Below the pieces are notes generated by a model, which saw only the letters and a list, made by a program, of their open reading frames with translations, ran no database searches and was not told the origin of the DNA. This document shows, one piece after another, positions 7,744-14,801 of a DNA stretch of 15,499 bases. The position numbers and the translations under genes are program-made. Origin of the DNA: Sphingobacteriia bacterium (GTDB lineage: Bacteria; Bacteroidota; Bacteroidia; Chitinophagales; Chitinophagaceae); contig REAV01000088.1 in NCBI GenBank assembly GCA_004294465.1, forward strand, positions 1 to 15,499. The letters are read 5' to 3'. Each line of letters starts with the position of its first letter. Position 1 is the stretch's first letter.

Positions 7744-8418
7744 ATGAAAAAAATTAAACACCATTTATATCAACATCGATTCATATGGTTATTTGCTGCA
7801 TTAGTGATTAACTTTTTCATGTATGAGAATGATTCTTTTTCGGTTCTTAAAGCAATGCTGAAATTATTTTTTCTTATAATGCTCACTTTAACTTCAGCCA
7901 ATTCCATTGAGAATGCAAAGAAGAATACCAAGCAATTCTTTTTCTTTTTTGGAATGGTGAATATTGGATTGTATGTATTCTTAAATTGGTTTCACGATAG
8001 TATTGAGTTTGAAATAGCCCAATTTGTTTTGTTGTTCTTATTTTTTTCTGTTACTTTTTTGAATTTATTAAAACAGATCTTTTCTTCTTCCGAAGTAAAT
8101 ATTGAAATTCTATTTGGATCTTTTGCAGGGTATATGTTATTGGGAATAACCAATTTTCAATTATTTGGATTGCTGTATTTAATTATTCCAGATGCTTTTG
8201 CAAATATTAGTTCGATTCCACTGGAAGCCTATCAACAGCTATCTTATTTTTCATTTACATGCCTTACAACGCTGGGCTTTGGAGATGTGTTGCCCTTGCA
8301 TCCCATTAGCCAGAAATTAGCTGTATTTACGGCTATTCAGGGGCAATTTTATTTAACTGTTGTTATAGCAATTTTAATTGCCAGATTATTGAATAAAGAC
8401 AAGAAGCGTATAGATTAA
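7744..8418 (+). CDS. Six-helix potassium-channel-like membrane protein
   Basis: The 224-residue integral membrane protein has about six hydrophobic segments: 11-27, 37-54, 64-82, 89-112, 118-148 and 191-215. Between the last two is a pore loop with filter TTLGFGD at 175-181, matching two-helix ion channels (Ion_trans_2, PF07885), where GFG is an accepted variant of GYG. Helix 4 lacks the regularly spaced arginines of a voltage sensor, and the tail after the last helix is only about 9 residues, so there is no RCK/TrkA_N or cyclic-nucleotide domain. Gating is therefore unexplained. The ATG at 7744 is preferred to the TTG at 7741, which directly follows the phosphoesterase stop. The three-base gap implies an operon. 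The protein could also be a non-selective cation channel. Confidence 0.85.
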   Translation: MKKIKHHLYQHRFIWLFAALVINFFMYENDSFSVLKAMLKLFFLIMLTLTSANSIENAKKNTKQFFFFFGMVNIGLYVFLNWFHDSIEFEIAQFVLLFLFFSVTFLNLLKQIFSSSEVNIEILFGSFAGYMLLGITNFQLFGLLYLIIPDAFANISSIPLEAYQQLSYFSFTCLTTLGFGDVLPLHPISQKLAVFTAIQGQFYLTVVIAILIARLLNKDKKRID

Positions 8419-8430
8419 AGTTCAATCCCT

Positions 8431-8438
8431 TAATTTTG
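8431..8438 (+). promoter_or_regulatory. Candidate -7 element for rimO
   Basis: TAATTTTG matches the Bacteroidota -7 consensus TAnnTTTG exactly, is followed by C as is common, and lies in the 27-base gap between the channel gene and rimO. Transcription would start within a few bases of the ATG at 8446, giving a leaderless or nearly leaderless mRNA. No TTG -33 element is visible at the expected distance, so this is a candidate only. Confidence 0.45.
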
Positions 8439-8445
8439 CCCATTC

Positions 8446-9753
8446 ATGAAGGCAAAAACACTCCAAAAAGACAAAGTAAACATCATTACACTCGGTTGTA
8501 GCAAGAACTTAGTGGATAGTGAAGTATTGAGCGGTCAGCTTGCTGCTAATGATATTGCTGTAGTGCACGAGAATGCTAAACTGGACCATAATATAGTAGT
8601 AGTAAATACTTGTGGTTTTATTGATAAAGCCAAAGAGGAAAGCATTAATACCATTTTGGATCAATTAGAACTAAAGCGCAGAGGTAAATTAGACAAAGTA
8701 TATGTAACCGGATGTCTTAGTGAAAGATACAGAGGAGACTTAGAAACAGAAATGCCGGAAGTAGATGCCTGGTTTGGAACACTTGAATTACCCCTTATTT
8801 TAAAGCAATTCGAAGCCGATTATAAAGCAGAATTGATAGGCGAAAGAATGTTAAGTACACCAAAGCATTATGCCTATTTGAAAATCAGTGAAGGATGCAA
8901 TAGAACCTGTTCATTTTGCGCAATACCACTCATGCGAGGAAAGCATGTAAGCCGTACGATAGAATCTTTGGTGGAAGAAGCAGAAGCATTGGTTAAGAAG
9001 GGGGTGAAAGAGATCATGCTCATAGCGCAAGAATTAACTTATTACGGATTAGATATTTACAAGAAAAGAGAATTGCCTCGCTTATTACATGCACTGGCAG
9101 ATATTAAAGGGCTAGAGTGGATTCGATTGCACTATGCATATCCAAGTAAATTTCCATTGGAAATATTAGATGTAATGCAGCAGAGAGATAATATTTGTAA
9201 ATACTTAGACATGCCCTTGCAACATGCAAGTAACCATATGCTCGATGCAATGCATCGGAATATTACCCGCGAAGAAATGGGTGTGTTGATTCAACAAATT
9301 CGTGAAAAAGTACCTGGCATTTGTTTGCGTACAACATTGATTGCCGGATTTCCTGGTGAAACCGAAGAAGATGTAGAAGAACTCAAATCATTTTTACAGG
9401 AACATCGTTTTGATAGAGTAGGTATATTCAGTTATAGTCACGAAGAAAACACTACTGCCCACGAATTAGAAGACAATATTCCGGCAGATATTAAAGCGGA
9501 ACGTGCGCAATCAATCATGGAAGTGCAGCAAGAAATTAGCTATGAAAAAAATCAGGCTAAGATCGGCCAGGTCTTTAAAGTGTTGATCGATAAAAAAGAA
9601 GCAGGCAGGTATTTAGGAAGAACAGAATTTGATAGTGTAGAAGTAGACAATGAAGTGGTTATTCATTCCACCAAGAAACTACCGATAGGGGAGTTTGTGA
9701 ATGTGCGTATCACCAAAGCCTATGATTATGATTTGGAAGGCGAAGTAGTGTAA
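8446..9753 (+). CDS. rimO: Ribosomal protein uS12 methylthiotransferase RimO
   Basis: RimO is a radical-SAM enzyme that adds a methylthio group to a conserved aspartate of ribosomal protein S12. The N-terminal UPF0004 domain has cluster cysteines C18 (in TLGCSKNLVDSE), C56 and C90. The radical-SAM cluster motif CNRTCSFC spans 151-158 (C151, C155, C158). A C-terminal TRAM domain follows (about 370-435). TLGCSKNLVDSE and IPLMRGKHVSR favour RimO over MiaB. The 435 residues fit the family (441 in E. coli). ATG 8446 puts the first cysteine at the family's usual position. The stop codon touches the convergent outer-membrane gene with no base between them. Confidence 0.96.
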   Translation: MKAKTLQKDKVNIITLGCSKNLVDSEVLSGQLAANDIAVVHENAKLDHNIVVVNTCGFIDKAKEESINTILDQLELKRRGKLDKVYVTGCLSERYRGDLETEMPEVDAWFGTLELPLILKQFEADYKAELIGERMLSTPKHYAYLKISEGCNRTCSFCAIPLMRGKHVSRTIESLVEEAEALVKKGVKEIMLIAQELTYYGLDIYKKRELPRLLHALADIKGLEWIRLHYAYPSKFPLEILDVMQQRDNICKYLDMPLQHASNHMLDAMHRNITREEMGVLIQQIREKVPGICLRTTLIAGFPGETEEDVEELKSFLQEHRFDRVGIFSYSHEENTTAHELEDNIPADIKAERAQSIMEVQQEISYEKNQAKIGQVFKVLIDKKEAGRYLGRTEFDSVEVDNEVVIHSTKKLPIGEFVNVRITKAYDYDLEGEVV

Positions 9754-11289
9754 TTATAATTTAACTCCAAAAGTGAGCATTACATTTCCTCTATAACCAG
9801 TTTGTCTAGCAAAAGTGTTTGATTTATCTTCTAATAAATAAGGGAATTGAAAATCTTTATTCATAATATGGGAGTAAGCTAAATCAATAAAGAATCCTTT
9901 ATTTCTATATCCCAAACCACCTGTAGCAATAATCCTGTTTGCTTTCAATACATTGTCGGCATAAGGGCTTCCGTAATATGCGCCTCCTAAACGAAACATC
10001 CAGGTATTGAATTTTAATTCACCACCAATTTTAGCATTAATATTTCCTTTATAAGTGTCTTTGATGGTTTCATTCAATTGATTGTAATAATTCTGCAATG
10101 TAACATTCTCTGCATTTTCATTACCAGTTCCAAAACGTGCACCTCTATAGTTTACAAATTCAATATCGGCACTGATAAATCCTTTTTGCAAACGAGTATC
10201 ATTTACTTCCCTGAAAACATAACTGGCACTGGCAATAATTCTGTATGGGGTGGTTAAAGTATACCTGGCAACACCTTCATTACCACTGTTTAATCTGTCA
10301 CTAGTTTCAGACAAAAGTCCAGCATAAGTTTCTGTATTGGTAGTCATCGAAGACCTGATTCGATCAGTCATGGTTAAAAACTGGGGAGTATGTATGGCCA
10401 ATCCCAATCGAATAAATTCCTGAGGTTTATAAATCATTCCTAATTTGGCACCTATACCAGCCCCTTTTGAACTAAATGTTTCTTTGTATTCAAAAAAGCT
10501 AAATTGATTGTTTACATTACTAGTGGCATCTTTTTCTGTATAGGTTAAATCTCGAGAATAATTAATGATAGGAATAGTAAAACTTCCACCAACATATAAT
10601 TGATCATTCATATTGCCCGCAAATCCTATTGCAATTTCATTGTAACCTCCTCTTGTTTGTGCATTGTACAATTGATTAACACCAGTAGAAATAGGAACTA
10701 AACTTTGATAGCCAGAAAATGCACCACCTGGTCCACGAATGGTATCGACTAAATAAGTTCTAAAAGCCAATGAAGAACCAAAAATATAATTGCTTAATGC
10801 TGCATTGGTATCGGCTCTGTCTTTTACCAATTCTTCTAGATATTTTTCAGAAAAAGAACTGAAATTATTAAATCCGCCATACTGAATATTATTGTTGTAA
10901 TTGGCCAACTGATTTACTGAAATGGCAAATGCAGTGCTGGTCCATTTACTTCTTCCGCCATGATTTCCTCCAATAATAATACCTGAAGTACCATAACCAA
11001 AATTCGATTTTGAAGTACTTGAATCTTTACCTCGGTAACTAAATTGATTATTGTTAAAAGAAAATCCAGGAGAAAGTACCAATTCATGTGTTTTAAAAAA
11101 ACCAAGCCCAGCTGGGTTAACATGGTTTGCAGTAATATCTCCTCCCAATGATCCCATTACACCTCCAACGGCCATTACACGAGCTGTTCCGTTTTGGTTA
11201 AACCAAGCAGTTCTCAAAGCTTCATCTGGAGTTTGTGCATTTGCAATTATTACACAAAAGCTAAATAGTATAATGAATATTTTTTTCAT
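9754..11289 (-). CDS. FadL/OmpP1-like outer-membrane protein
   Basis: The 511-residue protein is predicted to be secreted. A Sec signal peptide (1-18: MKK, a hydrophobic core, then ANA before QT) precedes a mature part that opens with TPDEALRTAW. The following ARVMAVGGVMGSLGGD and NPAGLGFF are typical of the N-terminus of FadL/OmpP1/TodX-type barrels, where this region forms the plug. The rest alternates polar and aromatic residues in strand-like runs, and the protein ends in a strand-like stretch with terminal VKL. The family carries hydrophobic molecules across the outer membrane; the substrate here cannot be read from sequence. The gene lies 64 bases downstream of the lipoprotein gene on the same strand, probably one transcript. 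It meets rimO tail to tail. Confidence 0.85.
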   Translation of the reverse strand: MKKIFIILFSFCVIIANAQTPDEALRTAWFNQNGTARVMAVGGVMGSLGGDITANHVNPAGLGFFKTHELVLSPGFSFNNNQFSYRGKDSSTSKSNFGYGTSGIIIGGNHGGRSKWTSTAFAISVNQLANYNNNIQYGGFNNFSSFSEKYLEELVKDRADTNAALSNYIFGSSLAFRTYLVDTIRGPGGAFSGYQSLVPISTGVNQLYNAQTRGGYNEIAIGFAGNMNDQLYVGGSFTIPIINYSRDLTYTEKDATSNVNNQFSFFEYKETFSSKGAGIGAKLGMIYKPQEFIRLGLAIHTPQFLTMTDRIRSSMTTNTETYAGLLSETSDRLNSGNEGVARYTLTTPYRIIASASYVFREVNDTRLQKGFISADIEFVNYRGARFGTGNENAENVTLQNYYNQLNETIKDTYKGNINAKIGGELKFNTWMFRLGGAYYGSPYADNVLKANRIIATGGLGYRNKGFFIDLAYSHIMNKDFQFPYLLEDKSNTFARQTGYRGNVMLTFGVKL

Positions 11290-11353
11290 AGACAGATAAT
11301 AAGTTTCCTTATGGTGTTTTCACATCAATAATTGCAATCGATTAAAAAATGGT

Positions 11354-12103
11354 TTAATTTCCTCTTCCAGCTCTTCCAGAACCAGCACTGCTTCCAGTAC
11401 TGCCGAAACCGCCACTGCTACCACCTGCTGAACTGCTGGTTGAAGGAGCACTTGATCCACTACTCTGGAAAGATCTAGCCGGACGATCATAACTACTTGC
11501 GCCATTTCCATTTGAAGGAGAACTAATTACACTTCTCACTAAGCTACCAAAACTTTTACTTGGATTACTTGGAGTAGCCCATTCGTTGAATTTGCTTCCG
11601 CTATTATAATTGTTATACGTTCTATTACGATAAGCATTTAAATTAGTACCAGAAGTAAACGTAGGAGCTATAACTTTAGGATTAGTATAGACCAGCACGG
11701 TATACATAGGATTGTTCCAACCTATAGAAGAGCCGCCCCAACCACCATATCCCCATCCATTCCATGGATTATTAAAGTTAGGGTGACCATAAAAATTATT
11801 GAAACCATTATAGGTATAATTAGGACGGAAATTATAGCGCATATCGTTCCAGTAACTATAATCGTCGATGGTACTCCATTGACTTCTATTGTTAACTTTC
11901 ATCCTTAAATATCGGTCGTCGATAGTGCTTACCTGTTGCTGGTATCTTTCTTCATTTTCATTTTGTTTTCTCACTTCTGAGTTGCTTAATTCTCTCCCAG
12001 GTGAATAATACAAATCATCAGGAGTTTGCCCTGATTGATAAACGGAGCTACATCCAGTTAATAAACTGGCAGCAATCAATGAAACAAATAGTACTTTTTG
12101 CAT
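11354..12103 (-). CDS. Gly/Asn/Ser-rich envelope lipoprotein
   Basis: The 249-residue protein begins with a lipoprotein signal (MQKVLFVSLIAASLL, then lipobox LTGC with lipidated C18). The mature part starts with a TPDDLYYSPG motif (27-36) and has a charged, coil-prone stretch at about 37-60. A Tyr/Asn/Trp/Gly-rich middle (84-135, with NGWGYGGWGG at 115-124) precedes a Ser/Gly-rich low-complexity tail (about 195-249). The pentapeptide STIDD occurs twice (59-63 and 77-81). I recognise no catalytic domain. I recall similar Bacteroidota lipoproteins encoded beside proS, some misannotated as prolyl-tRNA synthetase; nothing here resembles a synthetase. Its position just upstream of the outer-membrane gene suggests an outer-membrane partner. 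The SG-rich tail may be disordered. Confidence 0.85.
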   Translation of the reverse strand: MQKVLFVSLIAASLLTGCSSVYQSGQTPDDLYYSPGRELSNSEVRKQNENEERYQQQVSTIDDRYLRMKVNNRSQWSTIDDYSYWNDMRYNFRPNYTYNGFNNFYGHPNFNNPWNGWGYGGWGGSSIGWNNPMYTVLVYTNPKVIAPTFTSGTNLNAYRNRTYNNYNSGSKFNEWATPSNPSKSFGSLVRSVISSPSNGNGASSYDRPARSFQSSGSSAPSTSSSAGGSSGGFGSTGSSAGSGRAGRGN

Positions 12104-12137
12104 AGGTTTTGCTTTAAGGTTAGCAACAATTGATGGT

Positions 12138-12155
12138 CGAAGTTACATACATTTG
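12138..12155. promoter_or_regulatory. Candidate divergent -7 elements, lipoprotein/proS
   Basis: In the 140-base divergent gap, TACATTTG (12148-12155, plus strand) matches TAnnTTTG and would drive proS, leaving a leader of roughly 80 bases. TAACTTCG on the minus strand (12145-12138) resembles the same element and would drive the lipoprotein operon. The two boxes are two bases apart. A TTG at 12130-12132 lies 15 bases before the plus box, shorter than the usual 17-23; no good -33 is seen for the minus box. Confidence 0.4.
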
Positions 12156-12198
12156 CGTGCAGTTGGCTTCACTTTAACATATTGCAATTTACGTGCCA

Positions 12199-12214
12199 AC
12201 TAACAATTGTTAGT
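12199..12214. repeat. 16-bp perfect palindrome upstream of proS
   Basis: ACTAACAATTGTTAGT equals its reverse complement and lies 29 bases before the proS start. Its core AACAATTG recurs at 12125-12132 in the same intergenic region. It could be an operator for a dimeric regulator. No T-tract follows (the next bases are ATAAAAATT), so it is not a terminator. If the plus-strand promoter at 12148 is right, it sits in the leader of the proS mRNA. Chance in AT-rich DNA is possible. Confidence 0.5.
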
Positions 12215-12243
12215 ATAAAAATTAAAAAAAGGATCAATTATTT

Positions 12244-13722
12244 ATGGGCAAGGAATTAGTTTCGAGAGAGCAGGATTATTCTCAATGGTATAACGACCTA
12301 ATTATCAAGGGAAGTTTAGCCGATTATAGTGCTGTAAGGGGATGCATGGTTATTAAGCCATACGGCTATGCACTTTGGGAAAATATGCAAGGAGTATTAG
12401 ACAAAATGTTTAAAGATACAGGGCATCAGAATGCCTATTTCCCTTTATTTGTACCTAAAAGCCTGTTTGAAGCGGAAGAAAAGAATGCGGAAGGTTTTGC
12501 CAAGGAATGTGCAGTAGTTACCCATTATCGATTAAAGGCCGATCCCAATAATAAGGGCAAATTAATGGTTGATCCAGAAGCTAAATTGGAAGAAGAATTG
12601 GTAGTAAGGCCAACCAGTGAAGCAATCATCTGGAATACCTATAAAGGATGGATTCAATCTTATCGTGATTTGCCATTGCTCATCAATCAATGGGCCAATG
12701 TGGTTAGATGGGAAATGAGGACCAGATTGTTTTTGCGTACCGCCGAATTTTTATGGCAGGAAGGTCATACTGCTCATGCAACCAAAGAAGAAGCAATAGA
12801 AGAAACAAGAAGAATGTTGGATGTATATGCAGACTTTGCAGAGAACTGGATGGCATTGCCTGTGATCAAAGGAGTTAAATCTCCCAATGAACGTTTTGCA
12901 GGTGCAGAAGATACTTATTGTATAGAAGCCTTAATGCAAGATGGAAAAGCATTACAAGCAGGAACATCCCATTTTTTAGGACAGAATTTTGCAAAAGCTT
13001 TTGATGTTAAGTTTAGCGATAAGAATAATCAACTGGATTATGTTTGGGCAACCAGCTGGGGAGTAAGTACACGTTTAATAGGTGGTTTGGTAATGGCGCA
13101 TAGTGATGACGATGGATTGATTCTTCCTCCAAGAATTGCACCTATACAAGTGGTGATTGTACCTATTTATAAAGGCGATGAGCAAAAAGCCCAGATAGGA
13201 TCGGTGGTTGCGGGAATTGTAGCGCAATTAAAAGGCATGGGTATTTCTGTGAAGTACGATGATGCAGATCATAACAGACCAGGATGGAAATTTGCTGAAT
13301 ATGAATTGAAAGGAGTGCCAGTTCGAATTGCAGTAGGGGCTCGTGACTTAGAAAACAAAGTGGTTGAAGTTGCCAGAAGAGATACAAAGGAAAAGACAAC
13401 AGTTAGCTTAGAAGGCATCGATATGTATATTCAAAATTTGTTGATAGACATTCAGCAGCAAATGTTCAATAAAGCCAAAGCATTCAGAGATGATCATATT
13501 ACTGAAGCCAATAGCTGGGATGAATTTGTACAAATTCTCGATACGAAAGCTGGCTTTGTTTCTGCCCATTGGGATGGAACAGCAGAAACAGAAGATAAAA
13601 TAAAAGAATTGGCTAAAGCCACCATTCGATGCATTCCATTGGATAATCCACAGGAAGATGGGGTTTGTATTTTATCTGGTAATAAATCTGTACAGCGAGT
13701 CTTATTTGCAAGAGCTTATTAA
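12244..13722 (+). CDS. proS: Prolyl-tRNA synthetase, archaeal/eukaryotic type
   Basis: This is a class II synthetase charging tRNA-Pro with proline. The 492 residues, the absence of the bacterial INS editing insertion between motifs 2 and 3, and the C-terminal ARAY mark the archaeal/eukaryotic-type enzyme common in Bacteroidota. Visible motifs are RPTSE at 122-126, the motif 2 region [14 protein letters not shown] at 165-178, and motif 3 from GVSTRLIGG (273-281) to [11 protein letters not shown]. The anticodon-binding domain and C-terminal extension follow. In the extension, the cysteines that bind zinc in many relatives are mostly missing: HWDGTAETE at 442-450 has none, and only C463 and C475 remain. 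Start is ATG 12244, without a strong Shine-Dalgarno at normal spacing (GGAT lies 10 bases upstream). The stop is seven bases before the protease gene. Confidence 0.96.
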   Translation: MGKELVSREQDYSQWYNDLIIKGSLADYSAVRGCMVIKPYGYALWENMQGVLDKMFKDTGHQNAYFPLFVPKSLFEAEEKNAEGFAKECAVVTHYRLKADPNNKGKLMVDPEAKLEEELVVRPTSEAIIWNTYKGWIQSYRDLPLLINQWANVVRWEMRTRLFLRTAEFLWQEGHTAHATKEEAIEETRRMLDVYADFAENWMALPVIKGVKSPNERFAGAEDTYCIEALMQDGKALQAGTSHFLGQNFAKAFDVKFSDKNNQLDYVWATSWGVSTRLIGGLVMAHSDDDGLILPPRIAPIQVVIVPIYKGDEQKAQIGSVVAGIVAQLKGMGISVKYDDADHNRPGWKFAEYELKGVPVRIAVGARDLENKVVEVARRDTKEKTTVSLEGIDMYIQNLLIDIQQQMFNKAKAFRDDHITEANSWDEFVQILDTKAGFVSAHWDGTAETEDKIKELAKATIRCIPLDNPQEDGVCILSGNKSVQRVLFARAY

Positions 13723-13729
13723 GTGATAG

Positions 13730-14791
13730 ATGCAAAACGTTGATTATTTTGATGGTGTTAATCCAGGCAATCAAATGGTTTCATTGTATTGTAATGAATT
13801 GGGTATATCCATTCTTTCGATGCATGATTCAAGCCAGGTGATTGCTTTCAGTAAATATGCCCATTGTAGTTTGCATCAAATGCATCAGAAGATGGTGATA
13901 TACCTGAATAAAAAATCGAATCAGTTTATCATTGTTTATCCTAATTCTCCTTACTACCAATTGCTACAGAAAAAAATAACAGAGGCTACAATGCCATGGC
14001 ATCAAAAAATCAAAAGAGTAAAAAGAATCTGGTTGCTTTCGATTATTGTTGGACTGATTGCAGCAATTTATGCTTTTACTGTTTATGCAGTTCCAGTGAT
14101 TGCCCTTCAATTTATTTCAAAGGAAAGGGAAATAGAAATGGGTAGTCAAATCAATTCAGCGATTATTTCAGAACAAAAAGTAGATCTGGAAAGAACCAGA
14201 TCAATTAATGCATTTGCAAGAGAATTGAATTTAAGTACGAGTTACCCTATTAAAATAAAAGTAGTAGAACAAAAAGAAATCAATGCATTTGCATTACCTG
14301 GTGGTTATATAATTGTGTACACAGGTATATTGGAGAATATGCACTCTGCTGAGGAGCTGGCAGCTCTCTTGAGTCATGAAACAGCACATGTTAATTTGAG
14401 GCATAGTTTAAAAAGCATTGCGGGCTCTGCTGCATCCGGAATGCTGCTTTCATTGTTTTTAAGAGATGCTTCAGGCATTATCGGAATTGTAGTTGAAAAC
14501 GCTGATTTTTTGAGAAGCTTACATTATTCCAGGAGTTTAGAAAGGGCAGCTGATGAAGAAGGAATGAACATATTGTTGCGCAATCAAATCAATCCAATTG
14601 CGATGAATAAATTGATGAAAGATTTAAAAGAAAGTAATGAGGAATTACCCGAATCAATGGCTTTTTTAAGTTCCCATCCAACAACTGATGAACGAATAAA
14701 AAATTCCTCCTTGTTTGCAAAAAAATACCAACAACGATCATACTCACCTAAACAGTCGCTCGATTCGATTTGGCATCAATTAAAATTTTAA
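13730..14791 (+). CDS. Membrane-anchored M48 zinc metalloprotease
   Basis: The 353-residue protein is a BepA/Oma1-like M48 peptidase. The zinc site is HETAH at 216-220 (H216, E217, H220), with the probable third ligand E271 in SRSLERAADEEG. INAFALPGGYIIVYTG (184-199) and SSHPTTDERI near the end are typical of this branch. Before the catalytic domain lies a domain of about 90 residues opening YFDGVNPGNQMVSLY, resembling the domain found in front of other M48 peptidases (DUF7092-like, from memory). One membrane helix follows (about 100-126). Positive residues before the helix (KIKRVKR) suggest the N-terminal domain is cytoplasmic and the protease periplasmic. By family analogy it would degrade or assist misfolded envelope proteins. 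The seven-base gap after proS implies co-transcription. Confidence 0.9.
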   Translation: MQNVDYFDGVNPGNQMVSLYCNELGISILSMHDSSQVIAFSKYAHCSLHQMHQKMVIYLNKKSNQFIIVYPNSPYYQLLQKKITEATMPWHQKIKRVKRIWLLSIIVGLIAAIYAFTVYAVPVIALQFISKEREIEMGSQINSAIISEQKVDLERTRSINAFARELNLSTSYPIKIKVVEQKEINAFALPGGYIIVYTGILENMHSAEELAALLSHETAHVNLRHSLKSIAGSAASGMLLSLFLRDASGIIGIVVENADFLRSLHYSRSLERAADEEGMNILLRNQINPIAMNKLMKDLKESNEELPESMAFLSSHPTTDERIKNSSLFAKKYQQRSYSPKQSLDSIWHQLKF

Positions 14792-14796
14792 AGGAA
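14791..14796 (+). promoter_or_regulatory. Shine-Dalgarno-like site for truB
   Basis: AAGGAA begins on the last base of the protease stop codon and lies five bases before the ATG at 14802. It is one of the few Shine-Dalgarno-like sequences in the window and supports this truB start. Confidence 0.5.
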
Positions 14797-14801
14797 TCAA
14801 C

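Noticed and set aside
7744..8418. Channel gene as an effector of an anti-phage or toxin system
   Set aside because: No nucleotide-sensing partner, toxin/antitoxin neighbour or mobile-element marks; the neighbours are a phosphoesterase and housekeeping rimO.
11051..11299. Plus-strand open frame of about 82 codons opposite the barrel gene start
   Set aside because: It is antisense to the signal peptide and plug region of the outer-membrane protein, and its peptide is not protein-like.
11390..11470. Repeat array in the C-terminal part of the lipoprotein gene
   Set aside because: It is Ser/Gly codon redundancy in a low-complexity tail, with no regular repeat unit at the DNA level.
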